From Clostridiales bacterium (GTDB taxonomy: Bacteria; Bacillota; Clostridia; Oscillospirales; Oscillospiraceae): DNA of 47,671 nt. The position numbers and the translations under genes were made by a program. Positions 36,853-46,258 of this stretch are shown here, in pieces. Under the pieces are notes generated by a model. That model was given only the letters and a program-made list of their open reading frames with translations. It was not told the origin of the DNA and did no database searches. The stretch covers positions 32,343 to 80,013 of the forward strand of contig JAAVHV010000015.1 in NCBI GenBank assembly GCA_014799505.1, in the 5' to 3' direction. Position 1 is the stretch's first letter. Each line of letters opens with the position of its first letter.

Positions 36853-39042
36853 TCAATCCCGCTGCATAAAGGCGAGCAGCAAGACAGCGGCATCTCCGCG
36901 TGTGGCGGACTGGCTGGGGTTCAGCCGGCGGGCGGTGTCGCCTTTGGCCACATTCAGCGCCTGGGCCAGCGCGGCATAGCCCAGCAGGCTGTCAGGAATA
37001 TCCGCCTGGTCGGAAAAGTCCGTCCGGTAGATGCCCCGGAGCTGGGCGGCAGTGCCGTAGCCGCCGGCGTCCAGCAGGATTTTGATCACATCGATCCGGG
37101 ACAAAATCCGGCTGTCGTCCCGATCTGTCCGCTGGAGCGCCCCCAGGTTGTAGGCCGTCCGATAGGCCCGGTCGGTGTCGCCGTCGGCCAGATTTTCCGG
37201 GTCGATCAGAAGGCCCTGGGTGCTGGCCAGCAGGACCACCAGATCCAGCTGGGTCAGCTTTTTGTCGGGGCGGAACGTTCCCCCTGCGTAGCCGATGCCG
37301 TACTCCGCCAGCTTCTCGGCGGCATTCTTGGCCTGGGATCCCGCCAGGTCGCTGTATTGCAGGGGATTACTCTCCTCGGCGGCTTGGGAGACCGGCTGGC
37401 CGGTTTTGGCGTCAATGCCGGTCACATAGCTGCCCGACGTTGTCAGTTGCCAGCCCAATTTCAGGCTGTTCAGGGCACGGTAGCCCATTTCGGCCAGGGG
37501 GGCGTAGTCCGGGTCGGAGAGATCCAGCTTCTGGGGGACCGCCACATAGCCTTTTGTGATTTGGAAGGTCTTGAAGTAGGCGCTCACCGCCTGCTCCGCT
37601 GAAATGATCCCATCAGGGCTGTCGAAACGCACATCCTCTGTCCAGGACTGAGAATAGGAGGAGACGGAGCCGTCAACGGCATCAATTTCGATGACAAACT
37701 GGTCGCTGGGGAAGAAATATCCGTTTTCTTTCCGGGCGTATTGGAAGCTCCAGACACCGTAGCGGCCATTCTCCCGCTGGTTGGCGGGGTCGCCGGTATA
37801 GGGGGCGCACAGGGAGAAATGTTCCTTCTGCTGGGCGGTGAGGAAGGCCTCCGCCGTCTTGCGGGCGGCGTTCTCGTCCACCTTTTTGGCCTCATTCTCG
37901 TCCCACAGCCTGGAGCTGTGAACCGCGATCAATTCCCCCGTCTTGGCGTTCAGGGTCACCCACCGATATAGGGTACTTTCATCTACCCGTTTGGCGTAGG
38001 AAAGCCGGGCGACAATCACCGGGGCGTCCTTGACCAGCTCTTCCTCTTGGTAGGATACGGAGGCCAGCGTATAGCTGCCCAGGCCCAGCTGGGAGATGGC
38101 CTTGGCCTTTTGATCCAGGGCCTCTTTGCTCAGCGTGCCCTTCAGCTTGTCCGCGCCCAGCTGCTCCGCCTGGGTCAGGCCGCCGTTGCCGTCGGCGCCG
38201 GCGGCGGGGGAAGGAGCCTCCGCTGCCGCATCCGCGCTGGTGAGCTTGTCGTCCCTGCCCAACTCCTCATACAGCTTGGTCAGGTCGACCAGCTTCCCGG
38301 AGGCGTCGTCCACATAGAAATTGTGTATTGTGTTGGGCAGATAGCGCAGAACAGCCGTCTTTTCCCCCTCATCGAGGACATATTCCAGCCTTAGAGACAG
38401 CGTGTCCCGGAGCAGGGGTTCCACCGCGCTTTGTTTCATTTGGAAGCTGGCGGCGGGAACTGTGCCGATGTATCCCGTTTCCAGGCTGTCCCGGCGGAAC
38501 TGAACGACGGCGTAATCCGACGCGCGCACCGACAGCGAAAAGCTCAGGGGGGAGGGATAGCCGTTGAGCAGCAGGGTGCCCCGGAAGTAATACCGAGTTT
38601 GATGCAGAGAAGTTGTCTTGTCGGCGGCGGCGTCCAGATCCACCGTCTCACCGGAACCCAGAACCCGCTTCAAAAACGCGGCCGCCGCATCCTTGGCCTC
38701 AGCTGGGTCGCTTTTAGGCAGGGAGAGCGGGGCGCTGTCCCACGTCTCGTCGTTGTCATAGCGGTAATAGCTGATAACCCTGCCCGATTCGGAGGCTGTG
38801 ACCTCCAGAGAGCCGTCCTCGCCGCTCCAGCTCAGCCGCCATGTGGGAGCCAGCTCACCCTCGGTCAGCTGGCCGCCGAACTCCGTGTACCGCTCTGTAT
38901 CCAGGGCCAGGGCGTTTTTCACCTTTCCGGTGACAGCGGCCAGACGGGCCGCGCTGTCGCTGCTCTCGGCCGCGAATCCGGGAACAGCCATAGAAAACAA
39001 CAGGATCGGAGCCAGCATTATGGATAGGATACGCTTCTTCAT
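36853..39042 (-). CDS. Cell-surface protein with YcdB/YcdC-like repeats and SLH domains
   Basis: A 729-residue exported protein. A signal peptide (MKKRILSIMLAPILLFSMAVPGFA) is followed by two or more repeats of a PepSY/YcdB-like fold (for example VISYYRYDNDETW and YSQSWTEDV segments) separated by a low-complexity Ala/Gly/Glu linker. The C-terminal 190 residues hold SLH-type segments (YSDLAGSQAKNAAEKLAEYG, FRPDKKLTQLD, FSDQADIPDSLLGYAA, ATRGDAAVLLLAF), which bind pyruvylated wall polymers. It is likely anchored to the wall; the function of the repeats is not known. It stands alone, convergent with the pyr operon. A candidate promoter (TCGACT, 17 nt, TATACT on the minus strand near 39235-39264) lies about 190 nt upstream. 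Confidence 0.85.
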   Translation of the reverse strand: MKKRILSIMLAPILLFSMAVPGFAAESSDSAARLAAVTGKVKNALALDTERYTEFGGQLTEGELAPTWRLSWSGEDGSLEVTASESGRVISYYRYDNDETWDSAPLSLPKSDPAEAKDAAAAFLKRVLGSGETVDLDAAADKTTSLHQTRYYFRGTLLLNGYPSPLSFSLSVRASDYAVVQFRRDSLETGYIGTVPAASFQMKQSAVEPLLRDTLSLRLEYVLDEGEKTAVLRYLPNTIHNFYVDDASGKLVDLTKLYEELGRDDKLTSADAAAEAPSPAAGADGNGGLTQAEQLGADKLKGTLSKEALDQKAKAISQLGLGSYTLASVSYQEEELVKDAPVIVARLSYAKRVDESTLYRWVTLNAKTGELIAVHSSRLWDENEAKKVDENAARKTAEAFLTAQQKEHFSLCAPYTGDPANQRENGRYGVWSFQYARKENGYFFPSDQFVIEIDAVDGSVSSYSQSWTEDVRFDSPDGIISAEQAVSAYFKTFQITKGYVAVPQKLDLSDPDYAPLAEMGYRALNSLKLGWQLTTSGSYVTGIDAKTGQPVSQAAEESNPLQYSDLAGSQAKNAAEKLAEYGIGYAGGTFRPDKKLTQLDLVVLLASTQGLLIDPENLADGDTDRAYRTAYNLGALQRTDRDDSRILSRIDVIKILLDAGGYGTAAQLRGIYRTDFSDQADIPDSLLGYAALAQALNVAKGDTARRLNPSQSATRGDAAVLLLAFMQRD

Positions 39043-39296
39043 GTTTTCTTCCCCTTTCGCAAAATCCAGGGCGTGAAACCCTGTCTCATTGATTCAGCCC
39101 GCTGACAGGAGTTTGCTTTGAACTGCCAACAGGTCTACTGATAAAGACGCATTTTATAGCAGCCGGTCACAGTTTTTCCATTGATTTCCCTCATCGCTCC
39201 CACACGGCGAACCGAAGGTCGTCATTTTCCTCAGTATAACACATTTCTTCCCTCAAGTCGAGAGCTGATATGTTCCCCATAGAGTGGGGCAGCCGT

Positions 39297-40448
39297 TTAT
39301 GCGCCCCGCAAGGTCTTGATGAGCCGGAATACCTGCTCCACAGTGTCGATCATGTTGCGCTCCGCGCTGTTGTGCGCCATGGCCTCCTGGAGGGTGACTA
39401 CGCCCCGGAGAATGGGGAAGTAGGCATCAATGCCGCCGCCGTTGCAGGCCCGGGCGTCCTGGGTGACGCAGCCGGAGAAGGCCAGCACCGGCTTGCCGTA
39501 CTTCTTGGCGATTTGGGCCACACCGATGGGGGCCTTACCCATGACGGTTTGGCCGTCCAGACGGCCCTCGCCGGTGACGACGATGTCGGCATCCTTCACA
39601 TAGTCTTCCAACCGGGTCTCCTCCAGAACAATCTGAATGCCGGACTCCAGCACCGCGTTGGTGAACGCCAGGAAGGCAAAGCCCAAACCGCCTGCCGCAC
39701 CGGTCCCCGGCTGATCCTGGTCTGCCTTGGGGAACGTTTTTGCCGCCAGAGCGGCAAAATTGTGCAGCCACTTGTCCATCTGGAGGATCATGGCGGGGGT
39801 TGCGCCCTTCTGGGGCCCGTAGACGGCGCTGGCTCCGCGGCCGCCGCACAAGGGGTTGGTCACGTCGCAGGCAACGCGGAAGGTGCAGTCCTTCAGCTCG
39901 GGCAGAACGTGGTCGCTGGTGATCTCCGTCAGCTCCTCCAGGCCCTTTGCGCCGAAGGCCACCTGACTGCCGTTGGCGTTCAGCATCCCATAGCCCAGCG
40001 CCTGGAGCATCCCGATGCCGCCGTCGTTGGTGGCGCTGCCGCCGATGCCCACGATGAAGCGGCGGCAGCCCTTGGCAATGGCGTCCTTGATGACCTCGCC
40101 TACACCGTAGGTGGTGGTGTTCATGGGATTGCGCTCCTGGTCGGGCACCAGGGTGATGCCCGCCGCGCCGGACATCTCAACGATGGCGGTGCCGCTCTCC
40201 TCCAGAATGCCGTAGGCGCACTCCACCAGCCTGCCCAGCGGCCCGGTGACCGCCACCTTCTCCATCCTGCCGCCCATGCCCAGGGCCAGCGCCTCCACGG
40301 TTCCCTCCCCGCCGTCGGCCAGGGGACGCACGCAGACCTCCGCATCGGGCATGGCCAGCTGTACCCCCTTTCGGACGGCCTCCCCAGCTTCCAGGGAGGT
40401 GAGACTGCCCTTCAAAGAGTCGATTGCCGCCACAATTTTCATGCCCAT
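39297..40448 (-). CDS. glxK: Glycerate kinase
   Basis: A 383-residue enzyme of the GarK/GlxK family: KIVAAIDSLKGSLTSLEAG start, RPLADGGEGTVEAL, FIVGIGGSATNDGG, PGTGAAGGLGFAF, and VTGEGRLDGQT. It phosphorylates glycerate to 2-phosphoglycerate, linking glucarate, galactarate or glyoxylate breakdown to glycolysis. ATG 40448 or 40442 could be the start; AAAGGA lies 4 or 10 nt before them. It is divergent from a CdaR-type sugar-diacid regulator, its usual controller, and an extended -10 promoter lies between them. Confidence 0.95.
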   Translation of the reverse strand: MGMKIVAAIDSLKGSLTSLEAGEAVRKGVQLAMPDAEVCVRPLADGGEGTVEALALGMGGRMEKVAVTGPLGRLVECAYGILEESGTAIVEMSGAAGITLVPDQERNPMNTTTYGVGEVIKDAIAKGCRRFIVGIGGSATNDGGIGMLQALGYGMLNANGSQVAFGAKGLEELTEITSDHVLPELKDCTFRVACDVTNPLCGGRGASAVYGPQKGATPAMILQMDKWLHNFAALAAKTFPKADQDQPGTGAAGGLGFAFLAFTNAVLESGIQIVLEETRLEDYVKDADIVVTGEGRLDGQTVMGKAPIGVAQIAKKYGKPVLAFSGCVTQDARACNGGGIDAYFPILRGVVTLQEAMAHNSAERNMIDTVEQVFRLIKTLRGA

Positions 40449-40498
40449 CCAATCCTTTCTGAACTTTTGTGTGGTACGGGTTTCTCTTGATAGTATGG

Positions 40499-40507
40499 AT
40501 TATATCA
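40499..40507 (-). promoter_or_regulatory. Extended -10 promoter of glycerate kinase
   Basis: Minus-strand TGATATAAT at 40507-40499, with a poor -35 (TATGCC), as expected for an activator-dependent promoter. The palindrome at 40528-40541 sits immediately upstream of the -35 position. Confidence 0.5.
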
Positions 40508-40527
40508 GTTTGGCCGACAAAGGCATA

Positions 40528-40541
40528 TATTCTAAAGAATA
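40528..40541. promoter_or_regulatory. Palindromic operator candidate shared by glxK and cdaR
   Basis: TATTCT AA AGAATA is a perfect 14-nt palindrome. It lies just upstream of the -35 of both divergent promoters, the natural place for CdaR binding. Confidence 0.5.
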
Positions 40542-40548
40542 GAAAATA

Positions 40549-40577
40549 TTGAAATAAGATAAAATATATGGTATAAA
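40549..40577 (+). promoter_or_regulatory. Promoter of the CdaR-type regulator
   Basis: TTGAAA (40549-40554), 17-nt spacer, TATAAA (40572-40577), about 30 nt before ATG 40609. Confidence 0.6.
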
Positions 40578-40608
40578 GAACATATCCGGAAAGCGGGAGT
40601 GTGTTTCG

Positions 40609-41421
40609 ATGAAGGGGCAGATCAGAAAGAGCGTGGCGCAGCAGATTGTGCAGGCCGTGAAGGACGTCAGCGGGCACGACGTGAACTTTATCGACAAGAG
40701 CGGCGTCATTTTTGCCAGCACTGACCCGGGCCGGGTGGGTGCGTTCCACGAGGTCGGACGTCAGGTGGCGAAAACTGGTCAGACCATCGAGGTGGAGACG
40801 GACGGCAGCTTCTTCGGCACCCAGAAAGGCGTGAACATCCCCTTTCACTATCAGGGAGAGCTGATCGCCGTCATCGGCATCAGCGGGGCGCCGGACGAGG
40901 TTCGGAAGTTCGCCTATCTGGCCCAGCGGATCACCCTGCTGATTCTGCGGGAGCAGGAGCTGAACGAGCAGAGCAGCAGCGAGAACGCCCAGCGCAGCCA
41001 CATCATCCGCTCTCTGGTTATGGGTGAGGCGGTCAATTATGACTACTACATGGAGTTCATGGGAAAGCTGCAAGTGGACACGCGGGTCAGCTTCCGCACC
41101 ATCGTCATGCGCTTGGACGGTCAGTGCGACCCTGCCGGCCGTTCCCTGGCGGAGAGCAGCGTCTATCAGGCATTTGAGCAGACCGGCGCCAGGCTGTATA
41201 CGTTCAATTATCCCAATGAATACATCCTGCTTCTGGAATCGGAGCGCTTTCAGAAGTGGGAATACGCGTTCCGGCAGCTGGCCGGGAGCTGCTCAGAGAC
41301 CCTGAAAATCGGCGTCGGGAGCAGCGACTTGCTGACCCGCCAGGATCGTTCCTATCAGGCGGCTCAAATCGCGCTGTCCAGCCTGGCGGCGGGACCGAAT
41401 CTGGAAAGAAAGTGGGTATAA
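40609..41421 (+). pseudogene. cdaR: CdaR-type sugar-diacid regulator, truncated before its DNA-binding domain
   Basis: 270 codons remain open. Residues 1-135 are the diacid-recognition domain (IRKSVAQQIVQAVKDVSG, IFASTDPGRVG, IPFHYQGELIAVIGISG), and residues 140-265 are the GGDEF-like middle domain. Family members run to about 370-400 residues and end in a PucR/CdaR helix-turn-helix. Here the frame stops after SLAAGPNLERKWV, so the DNA-binding end is absent. The sequence that follows is a decayed transporter, not the missing domain. The regulator is therefore probably unable to activate glxK, unless the short form has another use. The start ATG and promoter are intact. Confidence 0.8.
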
Positions 41422-41448
41422 TCCCCGATCTTTTCAGGACGCGGTAAT

Positions 41449-41893
41449 TTTGTATTTGGGGCTGAAATTGCTGCCTTGATGGCGGGCGACGGAAAAGGGC
41501 CTCGGAGTGAGCAAAGCGGTGGACGATCTGGCGGGGTCCATGGCCTTTGCGGTACTCATGGGCACTTCCCGGGCCGTCTATGGGAAATACGGAGAGAAGC
41601 TGGATCTGAATCGCTTCATGGCGGGCAGCGCCCTGCTGTGTGTGGCGGCCTATCTGTGCATTGCGCTGATGGCCCTGGCCGGGGATTTGGGCTGCTCCGG
41701 AGGCCCCACTCTGGTGGGGATGGTGTCCAGCGCCTTGGGAGACAATCTGAAACGGGGTATTTTGGCGGGGATCATATTCCCTATCCTGCTGCTGGCAGGA
41801 CTCTGGCTCAGTGGAAGGGCCAGGAAATCCGCCGTAGAGGGCCGAAGATGGCAGATCGATCTATTATTGCTTACCGCCACTAAAGCGCCATAA
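41449..41893 (+). pseudogene. Decayed MFS transporter fragment
   Basis: The frame from about 41493 reads EKGLGVSKAVDDLAGSMAFAV and then GTSRAVYGKYGEKLDL, the second half of a clostridial MFS permease. An internal join (AYLCIALMALAGDLGCSGG) skips about two helices that intact relatives have at this point. It ends in GRRWQIDLLLLTATKAP. Further upstream, traces such as GAEIAALMAG lie in a different frame, and a stop codon (41476-41478) interrupts. The first half of the gene is missing. It probably once followed cdaR in a diacid or glycerate uptake locus. Confidence 0.7.
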
Positions 41894-41896
41894 TAG

Positions 41897-41943
41897 GAAA
41901 GCTGCATTTCAGCCCTATACAGCAGGACTAAAATGCAGCTTTC
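41897..41943. terminator. Stem-loop between the MFS remnant and the aldehyde dehydrogenase gene
   Basis: 13-bp stem (41897-41909 with 41931-41943) and a 21-nt loop, with no long T-run. It lies between convergent reading frames and may terminate either one. Confidence 0.45.
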
Positions 41944-42079
41944 AACTTGGTACAATGGGGCAAAAACGCTTTTCGGCAAGAGACCGCGGCAGCTGTGATG
42001 ACGGCAAGAAGCATTTACTTCCGGAGTCTTTCTGATACCGCGGCTTATTCTATGGATTAGGCTCCGCACCGTTCAAAAT

Positions 42080-43453
42080 TTATCTCAGAAAGAGATGCAG
42101 CAGCTTGCCGTACAGCTTCTTTTGATAAGGCTGGTAACGTATGGGCAGATCCATCCAGGTCTTTTTGTCCACAATGCTCTTGGTGTGGGAGAAGGCCTCG
42201 AACCCGATCTTGCCGTGATACGCGCCCATGCCGCTCTCCCCAACGCCTCCAAAGCCCATCTCGCTGGTGGCCAGGTGGATGACCACGTCGTTGACGCACC
42301 CGCCGCCAAATTGGAAGCGGGACATGGCCCGACGGACGCGGCCCCGATTCTGCGAGAACAGATAGAGCGCCAGAGGTTTGGGCTGGCTTGCCAGGGTGCC
42401 GTACAGCTCCTCGAAGCGGTCGTAGGTGAGTATGGGCAGGATGGGGCCGAAGATCTCCTCCTGCATCACCGGGGCATCCCAGGTGACACCGTCCAGGACG
42501 GTGGGCGCGATTTGCAGTGTGGCCGGAGAGGACTGGCCTCCAATTACCACCTTGTCCGGTTCGATGAGGCCCAGCAGCCGCTGGAAATGCTTCTCATTGA
42601 CGATCCTGCCGTAGTCGGGGTTTTGCAGCGGATCCTCACCGTACTGCCGCCGGATCTCTTTGCACAGTGCGTCCACCAGCTTGTCCTTCACGCCGCTGTG
42701 GCACAGGATATAGTCCGGGGCCACGCAGGTCTGCCCACAGTTGAGATACTTGCCGAAGACGATGCGCCTTGCGGCCAGGGGGATTTTTGCGGTTTCGTCC
42801 ACGATACAGGGGCTTTTGCCGCCCAGCTCCAGCACCGCCGGAGTCAGGTGCTCCGCCGTGTGCCGCAAAACCTCCTTCCCCACAGCCTGGCTGCCGGTGA
42901 AGAACACGAAATCGAACTTTTCCTCCAGCAATGCGGCGTTCTCCTGCCGGCCGCCGGTGACCACGGCCACATATTCGGCGGGAAAGCAGCTGCCGATCAG
43001 CGACCGCAGCAGGGCGCTGGTGGCGGGGGCGTAGGCGCTGGGCTTGACCACGGCGGTGTTTCCCGCCGCGATGGCGTCGGCCAGGGGATCCAGGGTGAGC
43101 AGCACCGGGTAGTTCCACGGGCTCATGATGAGGGTGTTTCCATAGGGGGAGGGCTTTTGGAAGCTCCGGGAGGCAAACTGGGCCAGGGGTGTCCGGACGG
43201 TGTGATCCTTTGCCAGACGGCGGGTGTGCCGGATCATATAGCTGATCTCGCTGCGCACCAGCCCGATCTCGCACATGAAGCTCTCGTAGCCGCTTTTCCC
43301 CAGGTCGGCGGCGAGGGCTTTGGCGATTTCTTCCTCATAGCGGTCCACCGCGTCCCGCAGCTTCTTGAGCATCGCCACCCGGAAGGACGCCGGCAGCGTG
43401 GCGCCGGTATGGAAGTATTTGCGCTGGGCTTCAACAATCTCATGGATATTCAT
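42080..43453 (-). CDS. NAD(P)-dependent aldehyde dehydrogenase (ALDH3-like)
   Basis: A 457-residue enzyme close to the ALDH3 family length. Landmarks: SPWNYPVLL, AGNTAVVKPSAYAPAT, LELGGKSPCIV with the general-base Glu near 209, and NCGQTCVAPDY with the catalytic Cys near 240. The C-terminus is basic and not clearly membrane-anchored. It oxidises medium-chain or aromatic aldehydes to acids. ATG 43453 is chosen because GGAG is 9 nt upstream; the frame to 43510 is not needed. It follows the GH3 gene by about 98 nt on the same strand and may handle an aldehyde released from a glycoside. Confidence 0.95.
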   Translation of the reverse strand: MNIHEIVEAQRKYFHTGATLPASFRVAMLKKLRDAVDRYEEEIAKALAADLGKSGYESFMCEIGLVRSEISYMIRHTRRLAKDHTVRTPLAQFASRSFQKPSPYGNTLIMSPWNYPVLLTLDPLADAIAAGNTAVVKPSAYAPATSALLRSLIGSCFPAEYVAVVTGGRQENAALLEEKFDFVFFTGSQAVGKEVLRHTAEHLTPAVLELGGKSPCIVDETAKIPLAARRIVFGKYLNCGQTCVAPDYILCHSGVKDKLVDALCKEIRRQYGEDPLQNPDYGRIVNEKHFQRLLGLIEPDKVVIGGQSSPATLQIAPTVLDGVTWDAPVMQEEIFGPILPILTYDRFEELYGTLASQPKPLALYLFSQNRGRVRRAMSRFQFGGGCVNDVVIHLATSEMGFGGVGESGMGAYHGKIGFEAFSHTKSIVDKKTWMDLPIRYQPYQKKLYGKLLHLFLR

Positions 43454-43551
43454 GGTCATCCACTCCAATCTGCCGCCTTTTCGCAGCATAGGGAAAACAT
43501 TGCGGCACAACAGACTTTACGCCCGGTGTGTTTGCTTTTCATGATTCGGTT

Positions 43552-45897
43552 TCATTTTGCCAGCATGGTACGTATGCCCCGCAGGAAATGCCCGTTGGCC
43601 ATCTCCACCAGCCCCTGGGCCTGCCCGTCGGACATGGCCCCGCCCGCACTGATGGCCGCGGCCCGCATGGGGCAGTCGGTGGCGCACGTCATCATCATCT
43701 TGAACGCCGGGTCGGAATAATCCTTCTTCCCGCCGAAGCTCTTGGCGATCATGCGCTCGGTGACCTTGTACTGGATTTTCATCACCAGGGAGCTGCCCTT
43801 CATCTCCATACAGGTGTTGTCCCAGGTGAACTGCCCCTTTTTCGGTTCCGGCGTGACGGGCACAGCATGGCCCATGATCTGCTCCCATCCGCTTCGAGAA
43901 GGGGCGCCTGCCATGGTTTTGTACCAGCTCCCCGCCTGCCAGCCGGGGGCGGGGATGGTTTCACCCGCCACTTCTAAGCTGCCGCTCAGCCGGATGTCCC
44001 GGCTGGACGCGCCCACCCGGATCTCATACGCACCGCCGGGGATTTTCCAATCGCCGTCCCATATCGCGAAGCTGCGGCTGTCCAGGGGGAAGCGCACCCG
44101 CTTGCTTTCGCCGGGGGCCAGCTCCACGCGGCAGAAGCCCTTCAGCTCCTGCTCCGGGCGGTGGAGCCCGCCCTTGGGCGGAGCGATGTACAGCTGGGCC
44201 ACCTCCGCGCCGGGGTATGCGCCGGTGTTGGTTACGGTGATAGATACGGCGTCGCCTTTGACTTCCAAATCGCTGTAGACGAAGGTGGTATAGCTCAGCC
44301 CGTGGCCGAAGGGGAAGCGTACCGCTTTTTCTGCCTTATCGTAATAACGGTAGCCTACGTAGATGCTCTCCCGGTACTCCACGTTCTTCTGCCCGAAGGT
44401 GTCCTTGGAAATCACATCATCATAGGTAAAGGGCCAGCTCTCGGTGAGCCTGCCGCCGGGAACCGCTTTTCCTGTGAGAAGATTGGCGCAGGCCTCGCCC
44501 CCCGCCTGACCGGGCAGGCCCATGTATAGGATGGCCTTTACTTGATCGCACCAGGGCAGTTCCATAGGACTGCCCCCCAGCAGCACCACCACCGTGTTTG
44601 GATTGGCGGCGGCCACCGTTTCGATCATGCGGATGTGACCCTCCGGCATGGCCATGCTGGGCCGGTCGAAGCCTTCGGATTCGTAGGAGTCCGGCAGGCC
44701 CGCCACCACCACGGCCACCTTGGCCCCTTTTGCCGCCTGGGCGGCGGCGGACAGCTCCGCCTCGGTGACCTTGCCGTTCTTGTCGCCGCAGGGGGTATAG
44801 GGCACGTTGGGCAGAGCATCTGTCAAAGTGATATATTTCGTGGGGTTGATGTGGCTGGAGCCGGCGCCCTGATAGCGGAACTCTTTGGCCATGTAGCCAA
44901 TCAGCGCCATACCCTCCTCTTTGGCGGGAAGGATGCCGCCCGCGTTTTTCAGCAGCACCGCCCCTGCCTCCGCCACCCGGCGAGCCAGGGCGTGGTGGCT
45001 GTCCATATCGAAGGGGCCGCTCTTTTTTTGCTCTGCCGCCCGGAAGGCCAAGGTGAGGATACGCGCTACCGAGGCGTCGATGTCTGTTTCACTGAGTTCG
45101 CCCCGCTTCACCGCCTCCAGCGCGGCTTTTTCCATGAACTTGGAGCCGCCGGGCATATTCAGGTCGCACCCGGCCTGGAAGCCGCGGATCCGGCTGCACA
45201 GCGCCCCCCAGTCGGTGACCACCATGCCGTCAAAGCCCCACTCGTCCCGGAGGACTTCGGTGAGCAGCCAGCGGTTGTCGCTGGCGTGGACGCCGTTGAT
45301 CTTGTTGTAGGAACACATCACTGTATCCGGCTTTCCCGCTTTCACGGCGGTCTCGAAAGAGGCCAGGTAGATCTCCCGCAGGGCCCGTTCGTCCACCTGA
45401 CTGTCGCCGTTCTGCCGCTTGTACTCCTGGTTGTTGGCGGCGAAATGCTTCAGGCTGGTGGACACGCCCATCCCCTGAACGCCCCGGATGAACGCGGCGG
45501 CCAGCGTCCCAGCCAGATAGGGATCCTCGGAGATGTACTCAAAATTCCGCCCGCACAGGGGGTTGCGCTTGATGTTGCAGCCCGGGCCCAGCACCACGTC
45601 CACCCCATAGGACAGCGCCTCCTCCCCGATGGCCGCGCCCTCGGCGGCGTACAGCTCCGGACTCCAGGCCGCTCCGGCGGTCACCGCCGTGGGGAAGCAG
45701 GTGGCGGGGAGCGAGTCGTTGATGCCGATCATGTCCGCCTCGCCGCTTTGGCAGCGCAGGCCATGGGGGCCGTCGGACATCATGAAGGCGGGGATGCCGT
45801 ATTGCTTCATGGTCTTGCTGTGCCAGAAATCCGCCCCGGTACACAGGCTGATTTTGTCCTCCAATGTCATTCTTGTGATGAGTTCCGAGATATTCAT
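43552..45897 (-). CDS. Beta-glucosidase family protein, GH3
   Basis: A 781-residue cytoplasmic glycosidase without a signal peptide. The N-terminal GH3 barrel shows MSDGPHGLR, SLKHFAANNQE, CSYNKING and VVTDWGA with the nucleophile Asp near 227. The second GH3 domain and a fibronectin-III-like domain follow (VTNTGAYPGAEVAQLYIAPP). The last 100 residues, after PVTPEPKKGQF, are an extra helical module (CATDCPMRAAAISAGGAM, GLVEMANGHFLRGI) seen on some clostridial GH3 enzymes. It would cleave beta-glucosides or related glycosides. GAGGAGG precedes the ATG, which overlaps the stop of a GH78-like remnant (ATGA). Confidence 0.95.
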   Translation of the reverse strand: MNISELITRMTLEDKISLCTGADFWHSKTMKQYGIPAFMMSDGPHGLRCQSGEADMIGINDSLPATCFPTAVTAGAAWSPELYAAEGAAIGEEALSYGVDVVLGPGCNIKRNPLCGRNFEYISEDPYLAGTLAAAFIRGVQGMGVSTSLKHFAANNQEYKRQNGDSQVDERALREIYLASFETAVKAGKPDTVMCSYNKINGVHASDNRWLLTEVLRDEWGFDGMVVTDWGALCSRIRGFQAGCDLNMPGGSKFMEKAALEAVKRGELSETDIDASVARILTLAFRAAEQKKSGPFDMDSHHALARRVAEAGAVLLKNAGGILPAKEEGMALIGYMAKEFRYQGAGSSHINPTKYITLTDALPNVPYTPCGDKNGKVTEAELSAAAQAAKGAKVAVVVAGLPDSYESEGFDRPSMAMPEGHIRMIETVAAANPNTVVVLLGGSPMELPWCDQVKAILYMGLPGQAGGEACANLLTGKAVPGGRLTESWPFTYDDVISKDTFGQKNVEYRESIYVGYRYYDKAEKAVRFPFGHGLSYTTFVYSDLEVKGDAVSITVTNTGAYPGAEVAQLYIAPPKGGLHRPEQELKGFCRVELAPGESKRVRFPLDSRSFAIWDGDWKIPGGAYEIRVGASSRDIRLSGSLEVAGETIPAPGWQAGSWYKTMAGAPSRSGWEQIMGHAVPVTPEPKKGQFTWDNTCMEMKGSSLVMKIQYKVTERMIAKSFGGKKDYSDPAFKMMMTCATDCPMRAAAISAGGAMSDGQAQGLVEMANGHFLRGIRTMLAK

Positions 45898-46092
45898 GCT
45901 GTGGCCTCCTCAAAGGTGTGGATGCCCGCCCCTACAATCTTCAGCGTACCGGAGGGCAGCTTAACCTCCGCCGTAGTGTTGGCGGGGACAGTAACGGTGT
46001 AGACAGTTCTGCCGTTTGCCCGTTCCCATCTACTTTCTACTGTACCATATACGCTGTCATAAGACAAGTCTGCTTTTGGCATCATCATTTGG
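45894..46092 (-). pseudogene. C-terminal tail of a deleted alpha-L-rhamnosidase-like (GH78) gene
   Basis: About 65 codons survive: PKADLSYDSVYGTVESRWER, VYTVTVPANTTAEVKLPSG and GIHTFEE, which match the C-terminal beta-sandwich of GH78 rhamnosidases. The TGA overlaps the GH3 start codon, so the two genes were once translationally coupled. The catalytic barrel and everything upstream are gone. The open frame continues to 46190, but that part is not GH78-like. Confidence 0.7.
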
Positions 46093-46229
46093 TCGGCTGC
46101 AATTTTTGCCCCAAACCCGCTCGATGGAGCAGCAGCACGCCCCCCAAAAGCGCATCCTGGGATACGATATTCACGCACTGGGCCAGCCAATGCATGGAGG
46201 AGGAGTCGTCAAAAGCGGCGCTGAGATAG

Positions 46230-46258
46230 CCCATACTTCATTGTGAAGATATTGTCAA
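46230..46258 (-). promoter_or_regulatory. Candidate promoter with palindromic spacer, upstream of the GH78 remnant
   Basis: Minus-strand TTGACA (46258-46253), 17-nt spacer, TATGGG (46235-46230). The spacer contains the palindrome CTTCA TTG TGAAG (46237-46249). It may be the old promoter of the GH78-GH3-ALDH operon and could still drive GH3. The -10 is weak. Confidence 0.35.

Noticed and set aside
44542-46002. 486-codon plus-strand frame opposite GH3
   Set aside because: Shadow frame; GH3 motifs on the minus strand are continuous throughout.
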